Shown here piece by piece: positions 1 through 8,787 of a stretch of DNA of 14,710 bases. The position numbers were made by a program, and so were the translations under genes. Below the pieces are notes generated by a model, which had not been told where the DNA came from, searched no databases, and saw only the letters and a program-made list of their open reading frames with translations. The DNA lies in NCBI GenBank assembly GCA_026993705.1, contig JALWSJ010000300.1, positions 1 to 14,710 of the forward strand, read 5' to 3'. This DNA is from Flavobacteriales bacterium (lineage in GTDB: Bacteria > Bacteroidota > Bacteroidia > Flavobacteriales_D > Parvicellaceae). Each line of letters opens with the position of its first letter. Within the stretch, counting starts at the first letter, position 1.

Positions 1-1448
1 TAGATAAAAAGCATACGGTAATCCTTAATATATTAGGAAATCCATATTGCTTGAATAAATTTGACGCGGTAAATCAAGTTGAAGCACTTCTGATGAGCTA
101 CGAAGAGCACCCGATAGCAGAAGATTTAAGCGGGCAATTAATCTTTGGCGGAATACCGGCAAAAGGAAAATTATCCGTAACAGCATCAAAACAATACCCT
201 GTAAATTCCGGTATTATAACCCGAGAGCAAACACGTTTTTACTATTCATCTCCACAAGAATTGGGGTTGAATGAAGCCTATCTAAATAAAATAGACTCCT
301 TGGTAGAAAAATGTATTGCTGATTCTGTATTTCCCGGTTGTCAGGTCTTTGCCGCAAAAGGCGGACAAGTTTTTTATCAAAAATCTTTTGGAAAACATAC
401 TTACGAGGGAGATAGAGAAGTGGTAAATTCAGACATTTACGATTTGGCTTCCATTACCAAAATAGCAAGTTCCACACTCTCTTTAATGCGATTGGAGTCC
501 GAACAAAAATTTAATTGTGATTCAACTTTGGGTTACTACCTTCCCGATATGGTTGATAGCACCAACTATTCTCCGCTAAAACTAAAAGAAATGTTAACCC
601 ATCAAGCAGGATTAGTACCTTGGATTCCTTTTTACATTCGAACCGTAAAAAACAAAAAGCCTTTACCTCAGTATTACAGCACGACAAAAAATGATGAATA
701 TCAAGTCCGTGTAGCAGAGAAGTTGTACGCCAAACCAAGTCTGAGAGATACTATTTTCAATCGAATTTTAAGAAAACCCGTTTCACCGGTCAAAAAATAC
801 AAATACAGCGATTTGGGCTATTACTTTATCAACGAAATTATCAGAAGAACAACGCAAACGACACAAGATAATTATGTTGACCAAACTTTTTATACCCCGT
901 TAGGATTGCAAAATACAGCATACAAACCAAGAGAAAAATTTCAATTGGACAGAATAGTACCCACCGAATACGACACCTATTTTAGAAATCAATTGATTCA
1001 CGGAGATGTACACGACCAAGGAGCCGCTATGTTGGGAGGAGTTTGCGGACACGCCGGGTTATTTTCCAATGCCAACGATTTGGCTGTCATTATGCAAATG
1101 ATTATGCAATACGGAACTTACGGAGGAGAACGTTATTTAGATTCTTCCGTAGTCAAAAAATACACATCTTCACCTTATTATGTAACCAACGGAAACCGCA
1201 GAGGAATAGGTTTTGACAAGCCCGTAAGAGAAGGCGGTAGTGGGCCTACTTGCAGTCTTTGTGCCTCAAACGAAAGTTTCGGACACTCAGGATTTACCGG
1301 TACCTTAACTTGGGCAGACCCCAAAAACGGATTAGTTTACGTATTCTTATCCAACCGCGTATATCCCGATGCCAATAATCGTAAAATAATATCCACAAGC
1401 GTAAGAACACGAATAATGCAGTGGTTATACGACGCAGTAAATAAGTAG
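1..1448 (+). CDS. GH3 C-terminal / beta-lactamase-fold serine hydrolase fusion, 5' partial
   Basis: The reading frame is open to the left edge (first full codon at base 3), so this is the 3' part of a longer gene. A TTG at 51 is inside the gene and is unlikely to be the start. Numbering from that codon, residues 1-55 look like the end of a GH3 glycosidase C-terminal domain, with the hallmarks IFGGIPAKGKLSV and YPVNSG. Residues about 70-460 form a class C beta-lactamase-like serine hydrolase: S134-I-T-K137 is the SxxK nucleophile motif, Y252-S-D254 stands in place of YxN, and H412-S-G414 matches the K/H-(S/T)-G motif. In Bacteroidota this pair of domains occurs in exported proteins of about 1000 residues that act on glycans or peptidoglycan fragments; the exact substrate is unknown. 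The stop TAG shares its last base with repeat copy 1. The domain calls are firm and the biological role is inferred. Confidence 0.88.
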   Translation, partial: DKKHTVILNILGNPYCLNKFDAVNQVEALLMSYEEHPIAEDLSGQLIFGGIPAKGKLSVTASKQYPVNSGIITREQTRFYYSSPQELGLNEAYLNKIDSLVEKCIADSVFPGCQVFAAKGGQVFYQKSFGKHTYEGDREVVNSDIYDLASITKIASSTLSLMRLESEQKFNCDSTLGYYLPDMVDSTNYSPLKLKEMLTHQAGLVPWIPFYIRTVKNKKPLPQYYSTTKNDEYQVRVAEKLYAKPSLRDTIFNRILRKPVSPVKKYKYSDLGYYFINEIIRRTTQTTQDNYVDQTFYTPLGLQNTAYKPREKFQLDRIVPTEYDTYFRNQLIHGDVHDQGAAMLGGVCGHAGLFSNANDLAVIMQMIMQYGTYGGERYLDSSVVKKYTSSPYYVTNGNRRGIGFDKPVREGGSGPTCSLCASNESFGHSGFTGTLTWADPKNGLVYVFLSNRVYPDANNRKIISTSVRTRIMQWLYDAVNK

Positions 1449-1589
1449 GGCGTTCCCATTACGGCATAAAAATATTGTTTCGTTCACACTACACAATATT
1501 TCAACGCCGTAATGGTCGGGCTATCCGTTATATCTTTTGTGTTGCATATATGCAACAACACAAAAGGATGCCACTTCTATCCCTAACGC
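1448..1589 (+). repeat. Structured intergenic repeat, copy 1 (core)
   Basis: The core runs from GGGCGTTCCC to CTATCCCTAACGC. Conserved boxes appear in the order GGGCGTTCCC, GGTCGGGCTATCC, TATATCTTTTG, CAAAAGGATGCC and CTATCCCTAACGC, and the same order is found in the other two copies. Hairpin 1 pairs 1456-1465 with 1506-1515 (10 bp, perfect), with an inner stem 1470-1478/1493-1501. Hairpin 2 pairs 1534-1541 with 1559-1566 and, past a CAA bulge (1556-1558), 1542-1545 with 1552-1555. GCGTT near the start is complementary to the final AACGC, which could close the whole element. It begins on the last base of the upstream stop codon. The function is unknown; a structured RNA in the 3' untranslated region or a small non-autonomous mobile repeat are both possible. 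Confidence 0.9.
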
Positions 1590-1638
1590 AAGTGGAATGA
1601 GAGCAAAGAAAGTGAATTTTAGTTTCTTTAGATGATGA
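1590..1638 (+). repeat. 3' tail of repeat copy 1, shared with copy 3
   Basis: From AAGTGGAATGAG through TTTCTTTAGA and on to about ATGAA, this stretch matches the same-strand sequence after copy 3 (complement of about 12314-12362) with only a few differences. Copy 2 lacks it. It contains a short AAAGAAA/TTTCTTT inverted repeat. The ATG at 1632 lies inside it, which argues against using that codon as the start of the next gene. Confidence 0.75.
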
Positions 1639-1715
1639 AAAAATATTACCTGAAACTTGACTGCTATTTCATCAAAAAAAAGTATATTCGCGGGAACGAA
1701 AAATACAGTAGAACC

Positions 1716-4142
1716 ATGAGCGAAAAAGCAAAAGAAATAGAGTTTGAAGCCTTTAGAAAAGAAGTAATAGAAGATTACACTTTAGCTTGTATCAGTAGAG
1801 AAGCCTCTTTGTTGGGAAGAAGAGAAGTCCTGACCGGAAAAGCAAAATTCGGTATTTTCGGAGATGGTAAAGAGGTAGCTCAAATCGCTTTAGCTAAACA
1901 ATTTAAAGATGGAGATTTTCGTTCAGGATACTACCGCGACCAGACATTGATGATGGCAATAGGAGCGTTAAACGTTCAACAATATTTTGCCGGATTATAT
2001 GCACATACGGATATTAAAGAAGAACCAAGTTCAGGAGGTCGTCAAATGGGCGGGCACTTTGCTACAAGAAATTTAGAAGAAAACGGAGAGTGGAAAGACT
2101 TGATGAAACAAAAAAATTCAAGTGCCGATATTTCTCCAACAGCCGGGCAGATGCCTAGATTATTAGGCTTGGCTTTGGCATCAAAACATTATAGAAATAA
2201 TCCTAAACTAAAAGATTATAATAAGTTTTCAAATAACGGAAATGAGGTCGCTTTTGGTACAATAGGAGACGCGAGTACATCCGAAGGTCCTTTTTGGGAA
2301 ACCATTAACGCAGGAGGAGTATTGAGTGTTCCCATGGTAATGTCAGTTTGGGATGACGGTTGGGGAATTTCCGTAGCAAGAAAATACCAAACCACAAAAG
2401 ACAGTATATCGGAAGCTTTAGCAGGTTTTCAACGAACAAAAGATTCCAACGGTTATGATATTTATAAAGTAAAGGGGTGGGATTATCCTGCCTTGGTAAA
2501 AACGTATGCAGAAGCGGTTGCCAAAACCAGAAAAGAACATATACCTTCATTTGTTCATGTTCAAGAAGTAACTCAACCACAGGGGCATTCTACATCAGGT
2601 TCTCACGAACGTTATAAAACACCGGAGCAATTAGCTTGGGCGGAAGAATACGATTGTATCGCCCAAATGAAAAAGTGGATGTTAAGTTCCGATAATTTTG
2701 CAGGTAAGCCACTTGCTACCGAAGAAGAGTTGGACAATATTAGAAAAGAGGCTAAAAAAGAAGTAAGAAAACAACAAAAGTTAGCTTGGTCAAATTTTTT
2801 AGCTGAGATTAAAAAAGATAGAGATGAAGCCTTGATGCTGTTACAAAAACTAGCAGACGAGAGCAAACAAAAAGTTTTTATCACCAAGATAAAAACTGAT
2901 TTAGAAAAAACGATGGATCCTATTCGTCGCGACATATTAGGTGCGGTTAGAAAAGCTCTTCGATTGGTTCGTGGTGAACAAACGGTAGCAAAAACTACTT
3001 TGATTAATTGGTACAACAAAAAAATTGAAGAAGCGAAAGACAAATACAGTTCTCATTTATATTCCGAATCTGAAAAATCACCTCTTTTGATAAACGAAGT
3101 CGATGTTGATTATGGAGATAATCCTCAAAAAGTGGATGGTCGAATTATTTTGAGAGAAAATTTCAGAGGTCTATTTGAAAAATATCCGGAGTTGGTAACT
3201 TTTGGAGAAGATACCGGAAAAATAGGTGGAGTTAATCAATCTATGGAAGGTATTCAAGAACAATTTGGAGAACTGCGAGTGTCTGATACGGGAATTAGAG
3301 AAGCAACTATCATCGGTCAAGGCATCGGTATGGCAATGAGAGGACTCAGACCGATTGCTGAAATTCAATATTTAGATTATCTTTTATATGGATTGCAAGT
3401 CATTAGTGATGATTTAGCAACGGTACAATGGCGAACTAAAGGAGGACAAAAAGCACCGTTAATCGTTCGAACTAGAGGGCATAGATTAGAGGGAGTTTGG
3501 CACGCCGGGTCGCCAATGGCAGGGATTATTAATTTGGTAAAAGGCGTTCACGTTTGTGTTCCTAGAAATATGACAAAAGCCGCAGGTTTTTATAATACGC
3601 TTTTAGAAGGTGATGACCCCGCTTTAGTTATCGAGTGCTTGAATGGTTACAGAACTAAAGAATTAATGCCGGAGAATTTGACGCAATTCAAAACACCTCT
3701 CGGAATCCCTGAAATTGTTATAGAAGGCACGGACGTTACGGTTGTGAGTTATGGTTCTACTTTTAATTTATGCGAAGTAGCAGCAAAACAACTACAAGAA
3801 GTAGGTATTTCCGTAGAGTTGATTGACGTGCAAACATTAATTCCGTTTGATATAGAACATAAGATTGTAGAATCCTTAAAGAAAACGAATAAAATCATCT
3901 TTATAGATGAGGATTTTGAAGGAGGAGCAACAGCATATATGATGCAACAAGTATTGCAAAATCAAGGAGGTTATTACTACTTGGATGCTCAGCCTAAAAC
4001 ATTAACAGCCAAAGCTCATCGTCCGGCTTACAGTTCAGACGGAGATTATTTCTCAAAACCAAGTGTGGACGATATCTTTGATGCAGTTTATCAAATCATG
4101 CACGAAGATAATCCTTCTGTATTTGAACCTATCTATGAATAG
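1716..4142 (+). CDS. Fused 2-oxoacid (branched-chain type) dehydrogenase E1 alpha-beta
   Basis: This is the thiamine-diphosphate-dependent E1 component, which decarboxylates a 2-oxoacid and passes the acyl group to the lipoyl E2. Both subunits are in one chain of 808 residues. The alpha part (about 1-320) has the cofactor motif G184-D185-ASTSEG with N198, then WDDGWGIS where many E1 alphas have an NN pair. A charged, Lys/Glu-rich, probably helical linker spans about 330-455. The beta part (about 456-808) carries F496-G-E-D499, GGV, RPIAEIQ and the C-terminal transketolase-like domain. I chose ATG 1716 (MSEKAKEIEFEAF). An in-frame ATG at 1632 would add 28 residues encoded by the repeat tail and following AT-rich DNA. 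Branched-chain 2-oxoacids are the likely substrate, but pyruvate cannot be excluded. No E2 or E3 gene is nearby. Confidence 0.9.
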   Translation: MSEKAKEIEFEAFRKEVIEDYTLACISREASLLGRREVLTGKAKFGIFGDGKEVAQIALAKQFKDGDFRSGYYRDQTLMMAIGALNVQQYFAGLYAHTDIKEEPSSGGRQMGGHFATRNLEENGEWKDLMKQKNSSADISPTAGQMPRLLGLALASKHYRNNPKLKDYNKFSNNGNEVAFGTIGDASTSEGPFWETINAGGVLSVPMVMSVWDDGWGISVARKYQTTKDSISEALAGFQRTKDSNGYDIYKVKGWDYPALVKTYAEAVAKTRKEHIPSFVHVQEVTQPQGHSTSGSHERYKTPEQLAWAEEYDCIAQMKKWMLSSDNFAGKPLATEEELDNIRKEAKKEVRKQQKLAWSNFLAEIKKDRDEALMLLQKLADESKQKVFITKIKTDLEKTMDPIRRDILGAVRKALRLVRGEQTVAKTTLINWYNKKIEEAKDKYSSHLYSESEKSPLLINEVDVDYGDNPQKVDGRIILRENFRGLFEKYPELVTFGEDTGKIGGVNQSMEGIQEQFGELRVSDTGIREATIIGQGIGMAMRGLRPIAEIQYLDYLLYGLQVISDDLATVQWRTKGGQKAPLIVRTRGHRLEGVWHAGSPMAGIINLVKGVHVCVPRNMTKAAGFYNTLLEGDDPALVIECLNGYRTKELMPENLTQFKTPLGIPEIVIEGTDVTVVSYGSTFNLCEVAAKQLQEVGISVELIDVQTLIPFDIEHKIVESLKKTNKIIFIDEDFEGGATAYMMQQVLQNQGGYYYLDAQPKTLTAKAHRPAYSSDGDYFSKPSVDDIFDAVYQIMHEDNPSVFEPIYE

Positions 4143-4149
4143 ATTTATC

Positions 4150-4208
4150 GTAAGAAGTAATATTAATATCAATATCAATGTAACAAAAGCAGATTTTGTT
4201 CGTCTTAC
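4150..4208 (+). other. Weak nested hairpin between E1 and DUF5686 genes
   Basis: AACAAAA (4182-4188) and TTTTGTT (4194-4200) pair around a 5-base loop, and GTAAGA (4150-4155) could pair with TCTTAC (4203-4208) outside it. There is no G+C-rich stem and no T-run, so it is not a convincing terminator. The rest of the 82-base gap is AT-rich (ATATCA direct repeat) with no promoter that I would call. Confidence 0.25.
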
Positions 4209-4224
4209 TTTCAAAAATGTTTAA

Positions 4225-6801
4225 ATGAGATTAATATTACTTCTTTTTTTTCTTTTCTCTTTTTTTTCTTGTTCTTTCGCCGGAGTTTTAAAAGGTAAGG
4301 TGCTTGATACCCAAGGTAATCCTCTTCCTTTTGCGAATGTTTATCTAAAGAATACAACCTACGGAACAACCACCAATATTGAAGGAGAATATTTTTTGGA
4401 GTTGCAAAAAGGAGAGTTTACAATTGTTTACAGTTTTGTTGGATACAAAGCCATAGAAAAACAGATTAAACTTGAACGTTCTTCGGATGTTGTTTTGCTT
4501 AACGTAAGCTTAGAGGAAGATGTGGCTGTTTTAGGAGGTGTTGAAATTGTAGCAAAAACAAGAGATAGGGCAAAGTACATCATGAAAAAAGTTCGTGAGC
4601 GTAGAAAAACCTATTTAATAGCTGTAGAAAAATATAAGTGTGAAACCTATCTTAAAGCTTCATTGGACGCTGAATCAACCGTTAAAACAAAAATAGATAG
4701 TCTAACCGTAGAGCATACTCCCGAAGAATTATTGGAGGAACGGCTAAAAAAGGAAAAACTAAACCTAATAGAAACATTCTCTACCATTTACTTTAAAGCT
4801 CCCAACCAATATAAAGAATACGTAGAAGCAACACATGATTATGCAGAAGTTAAAAATCCAGTTTCTCAATCTATAACCATTGGTGTTGATATAGGAGAAG
4901 AGGAAATAACAGAAGAGATAGGAGAGAGGGGGAATCCGAATTTACTTTACATAAGTGTACTAAATTCCGATTTTAATTTTTATAGAAATAAAATCAGTTA
5001 TCCGGCGATTAACGCTAAACCGTTTGTTTCGCCTTTAGCTGAAGGTAGTAATTTAAGTTATCGATTTGATTACAAAGGAAATTTCATCGAGGACGGAAAA
5101 AATATACTTCAAATAGAAGTTATCCCACGATATGAAAATGAACCTTTATTTTATGGTTCATTATTTATAGAGGACACTACTTTTTCCCTCAGGTCAGTTG
5201 ATTTAAGTGTGAATGAAAAAGCTCTTTATTTCTGCTCTAATTTTAAAATTATTCAAAACTATACGTCTTATGATTCTTCGCGTTATGTGCCAATTCGGAG
5301 GGAATTGTTCTATACCTTAAAAAGCGGAAAAAAACTACTAAAAGGTAATGTTCGTGTTCATTTCTCTGAATATGATTTTAATCCTGCATTTGACAAAAAA
5401 ACATTTGGAAATGAAATAAAAGAATTTGCTGTTGATGCTTTTGATAAAGAAGATGATTTTTGGGAGGATAAACGTCCGCTGATATTAAAGGAAAACGAAT
5501 TGGAATTTATTAGTGAGTATGATAGTTTGGTAGCACTATATACCAGCCCCGAATACTTAATGAAAATCGATTCAGCCTTTAATAAAATAAATGTGTGGAG
5601 TTTTTTATTAACGGGAATAGGTCATAAAAACAGCTTTAAAGGAACAGAGTTTAGAATACACGGATTAATCAATCAAATTGTCCCCTTAGGTGTCGGAGGA
5701 TACAGACATAGATTAGGTGGATATTACAACAAAGAATTTAAAAATGGAAATCTGTTAGAAACACAAGGTCAAATTGATTACGGCTTTAGAAACAAAGACG
5801 TCAAAGGAAAAATAGGAGTGGGGTTAACCTACGTGCCGATAAAATCATTGCGAACATTTATTCGCTTAGGAGATTATTACGAATTGATTAATTCTAGTTC
5901 TTCTTATACGGCTCTGTTCAGTCGAAGTAATTATGCACGAACCAAAAATTTTAGTATCGCACAACGTATGGAGGTTTTTAATGGATTGTATGCCGAACTG
6001 ACATTTTCCGTACAACACCAATTTTCTATTGCGGGACTTCAACTAATGGATTTTTCAAGTTTAGCTAAAGATACTGCCGAAGCAACGGTAATAAACAAAT
6101 TAAATACCCCCGTCGAATTTCCAGATTACAGAAAAACAGAAATAGATTTAGCCCTAAAATATCGTTTTAAACAAAAATATTACATCAAAAAAAATAAGAA
6201 AATAGTAATATCCACAAAGTATCCCACCTTAGGACTGAAATTCAGAAAAGGATTGCCGAATTTGTTCGGCAGTGAAGTTGATTTCGAGTACCTTGAGTTT
6301 AGTGTGGAAGATTTTGTCCGTCTTCCTGTTTTGGGATATTTTTCTTGGAAAGTAAGTACGGGAACTTTTACACGTAAAGAAAGTCTAAGAGTGTTGGAAC
6401 ATAAATATTTTAGAGGTTCAGACGCTGGTTTATTTGCCAATCCTCTTAACTCATTTCAGTTGTTGGGGTATAAATTTGATACAAGAAATGAATATTTCCA
6501 AGCCAACTATATTCATCACTTTGAAGGAGCTATTTTAAACAAAGTACCCTTAATTAATAAATTAAGATTACAGTTAGTCGGAGGAGCAGGAACATTATTG
6601 ATAAGAGATATAAACTTTGCTCATTTCGAGGCGTTCGGGGGCTTAGAAAGAGTCTTTAATGTTCGTCTTTTTGGAGAATATCAACCTTTACGTTTGGGTG
6701 GATATTTTGTAACAGCAGATAATAATTTGGATAAAGCTAGATTTAGATTTAAAATAGGTTTCGATTTTTATGATGCTTCCAGTAAGCGTTGGGGGTATTA
6801 A
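4225..6801 (+). CDS. CarboxypepD_reg-like / DUF5686 family outer-membrane protein
   Basis: An 858-residue exported protein. Residues 1-19 form a hydrophobic signal peptide ending near SFA-G. Residues about 20-100 are a carboxypeptidase-regulatory-like beta-sandwich with the usual GKVLDTQGNPLPFANV opening and SFVGYK. The DUF5686-type region follows, with the recognisable stretch NAKPFVSPLAEGSNLSYRF at about 262-280. From about 480 to the end the chain alternates aromatic and polar segments and finishes in RFKIGFDFYD...RWGY with an aromatic last residue, as in outer-membrane beta-barrels. TonB-dependent receptors of this phylum use the same N-terminal module, but no plug domain is visible here. 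The molecular function of the family is not established to my knowledge. The gene is 82 bases after the E1 gene and ends 7 bases before a terminator. Confidence 0.85.
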   Translation: MRLILLLFFLFSFFSCSFAGVLKGKVLDTQGNPLPFANVYLKNTTYGTTTNIEGEYFLELQKGEFTIVYSFVGYKAIEKQIKLERSSDVVLLNVSLEEDVAVLGGVEIVAKTRDRAKYIMKKVRERRKTYLIAVEKYKCETYLKASLDAESTVKTKIDSLTVEHTPEELLEERLKKEKLNLIETFSTIYFKAPNQYKEYVEATHDYAEVKNPVSQSITIGVDIGEEEITEEIGERGNPNLLYISVLNSDFNFYRNKISYPAINAKPFVSPLAEGSNLSYRFDYKGNFIEDGKNILQIEVIPRYENEPLFYGSLFIEDTTFSLRSVDLSVNEKALYFCSNFKIIQNYTSYDSSRYVPIRRELFYTLKSGKKLLKGNVRVHFSEYDFNPAFDKKTFGNEIKEFAVDAFDKEDDFWEDKRPLILKENELEFISEYDSLVALYTSPEYLMKIDSAFNKINVWSFLLTGIGHKNSFKGTEFRIHGLINQIVPLGVGGYRHRLGGYYNKEFKNGNLLETQGQIDYGFRNKDVKGKIGVGLTYVPIKSLRTFIRLGDYYELINSSSSYTALFSRSNYARTKNFSIAQRMEVFNGLYAELTFSVQHQFSIAGLQLMDFSSLAKDTAEATVINKLNTPVEFPDYRKTEIDLALKYRFKQKYYIKKNKKIVISTKYPTLGLKFRKGLPNLFGSEVDFEYLEFSVEDFVRLPVLGYFSWKVSTGTFTRKESLRVLEHKYFRGSDAGLFANPLNSFQLLGYKFDTRNEYFQANYIHHFEGAILNKVPLINKLRLQLVGGAGTLLIRDINFAHFEAFGGLERVFNVRLFGEYQPLRLGGYFVTADNNLDKARFRFKIGFDFYDASSKRWGY

Positions 6802-6807
6802 TGTAAT

Positions 6808-6842
6808 AAAAAAGCCCAACCGAAACACGGTTGAGCTTTTTT
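6808..6842. terminator. Bidirectional intrinsic terminator between convergent genes
   Basis: Six A's, then GC and CAACCG (6817-6822), pair across the loop AAACA with CGGTTG (6828-6833), GC and six T's. One C/A mismatch (6816/6834) is internal. The A6/T6 flanks make it usable from both sides, serving the DUF5686 gene (+) and htpG (-). Confidence 0.88.
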
Positions 6843-6869
6843 AGTACGGTAGATATAATTTTCAGAAAA

Positions 6870-8756
6870 TTAATCAATCATCGTTAAACTTCTATTGATG
6901 AAATCCGAAAGTTTTTTACCTTTTAACATTCCGTTAGCCAACAAAGCCAAATCTACAGCTTGTTTCGCCAAACTTTCCTTTTTCTTTTCATCCTTTTCTT
7001 CTAAGATTTTAGAAATTAACGGATGATTGGCATTAACTACCAAATTATACATCTCAGGGAAATCACCAAACATTTGCATACCTCCACCGAGTGCTTGTTG
7101 CTCTTTCATTCGTCTTACAAACTCACTTTGCGTAACAGACACTGGCTTGTCTGTTTCGCTCAGATTCTCAAACTGAACAGTAAATTTGTTTTTATCAATC
7201 GATGCTTCAAAAACAGGTTTTACTTTTTCTTTCTCTTCATCGCTTAATTTAGAAGGCATCTCCTCCTCCTTAGCAATTAATTTATCCAAGGTATCCGCAT
7301 CCAATCGAGCAAAGCTAACCTCAAGTTTTTGCTCTAATTTAGTGATTAAATGACTATCCAAAGGACTGTCCATAACAAGAACGCTATATCCTTTAGCCTT
7401 AGCATCTTCAATCAAAGGATGATGTTCTTCGGCATCGTGTGTATATAAGAATACCAATTTACCGTTTTTATCTGTTTGAGCATCTTTTACTTTTTCTTTG
7501 TACTCATCAACAGTATAGTATTTACCATCGGTATCTTTCAATAGTAAGAATTTGATAGCCTTTTCCTCAAATTTATTGTCCGAAAGAATACCGTATTGGA
7601 TAAAGATTTTAATATCGTCCCATTTCTTTTCAAAATCCTCACGGTCATTTTTGAACATTTGAGCCAATTTGTCCGCCACTTTTTTCGTAATGTAAGAACT
7701 AATTTTTCTTACATTACTATCGCTTTGCAAGTAAGAACGCGAAACATTCAACGGAATATCTGGCGAATCAATCACACCATGAAGTAGAGTTAAAAATTCA
7801 GGCACAATATTATCCACTTGGTCAGTAATAAATACTTGGTTGCTATACAACTGAATTTTATTCTTTTGTACCTCCACATTGTTTTTCAATTTTGGGAAAT
7901 ACAAAATACCGGTCAAATGGAACGGGTAATCAACATTCAAGTGAATGTAAAATAACGGCTCATCACTAAATGGATACAACTCATGATAGAAGTTAATATA
8001 ATCTTCATCCGTCAGTTCCGAAGGTTTTTTAATCCACGCAGGGTGCGTATTATTAATAACGTTAGGAACTTTTTTCTCAATCTTTTTAATGTTACCGTTC
8101 TCGTCTTTCTCACCCGATGGGTCATCAACATATTCGGTTCTTTCACCAAACACAATTTCCACCGGCAAGAATTTACAATATTTAGTCAACACTTCATTCA
8201 ATCGAGCCTCTTCCAAATATTCCTTAGAATCCTCAGAAACATATAAAATTACATCTGTTCCTCTGTTTTCTTTTTCTGTTTCCGTTATCGTATATTCCGG
8301 ACTACCATCAGACTCCCATAAAACAGGTTTAGCTCCATCTTTGTACGATAAAGTCTTAATTTGCACCTTATCCGAAACCATAAATGAAGAGTAAAAACCA
8401 AGTCCAAAATGTCCAATAATCGTATTCGGGTCTTTATCTTTATATTTCTCAACAAATTCAGTCGCCCCCGAAAAAGCAATTTCATTAATGTATTTTTGCA
8501 CCTCTTCCTCCGTCATTCCCACACCATAATCCCTAAACGTTATGGTCTTGTTTTCCTTATCTAAAATTACTTCAACCCTAAGATTATCCAATTCTCCCTT
8601 GAATTCTCCAGTTGAAACCAACGTTTTTAACTTTTGGGTAGCATCTACCGCATTAGAAACCAATTCCCTCACAAAAATCTCCGTATCCGAATACAAAAAC
8701 TTTTTAATAATAGGGAAAATGTTCTCTGTTTGAATATTAATTGTTCCTTTTTTCAT
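6870..8756 (-). CDS. htpG: Molecular chaperone HtpG (bacterial Hsp90)
   Basis: A cytosolic ATP-dependent dimeric chaperone of 628 residues, normal for bacterial Hsp90. The N-terminal GHKL ATPase domain shows E31-LVSN-AVDA, D76-YGVGM81 and G115-HFGLGFYSS123, the metal/ATP and lid motifs. The middle domain carries NVSR340, the arginine that contacts the ATP gamma-phosphate. The C-terminal dimerisation region lacks the MEEVD tail of eukaryotic cytosolic forms, as expected. The charged stretch following GERTEYVDDPSGEKDENG is a variable linker. The start MKKGTINIQTENIF is typical for the family, and a promoter lies 30-60 bases upstream. The gene appears to be a single transcription unit ending at the shared terminator. 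Confidence 0.97.
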   Translation of the reverse strand: MKKGTINIQTENIFPIIKKFLYSDTEIFVRELVSNAVDATQKLKTLVSTGEFKGELDNLRVEVILDKENKTITFRDYGVGMTEEEVQKYINEIAFSGATEFVEKYKDKDPNTIIGHFGLGFYSSFMVSDKVQIKTLSYKDGAKPVLWESDGSPEYTITETEKENRGTDVILYVSEDSKEYLEEARLNEVLTKYCKFLPVEIVFGERTEYVDDPSGEKDENGNIKKIEKKVPNVINNTHPAWIKKPSELTDEDYINFYHELYPFSDEPLFYIHLNVDYPFHLTGILYFPKLKNNVEVQKNKIQLYSNQVFITDQVDNIVPEFLTLLHGVIDSPDIPLNVSRSYLQSDSNVRKISSYITKKVADKLAQMFKNDREDFEKKWDDIKIFIQYGILSDNKFEEKAIKFLLLKDTDGKYYTVDEYKEKVKDAQTDKNGKLVFLYTHDAEEHHPLIEDAKAKGYSVLVMDSPLDSHLITKLEQKLEVSFARLDADTLDKLIAKEEEMPSKLSDEEKEKVKPVFEASIDKNKFTVQFENLSETDKPVSVTQSEFVRRMKEQQALGGGMQMFGDFPEMYNLVVNANHPLISKILEEKDEKKKESLAKQAVDLALLANGMLKGKKLSDFINRSLTMID

Positions 8757-8787
8757 TTTTCTGATTGTTTATTTTAATTCACTTCCG

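Noticed and set aside
1448..1589. Repeat as an integron attC site (GTTAGGG/CCCTAAC ends, variable middle hairpins).
   Set aside because: The order is GTT...AAC on both strands, whereas attC runs RYYYAAC...GTTRRRY, and the core heptamer does not fit. No integrase or cassette-like genes are present; flanking genes are housekeeping.
2305..3368. Open frames on the minus strand within the E1 gene, and similar antisense frames in htpG, gltX and proS.
   Set aside because: They are shadows of strongly coding frames, with low-quality composition and no recognisable domain or start context.
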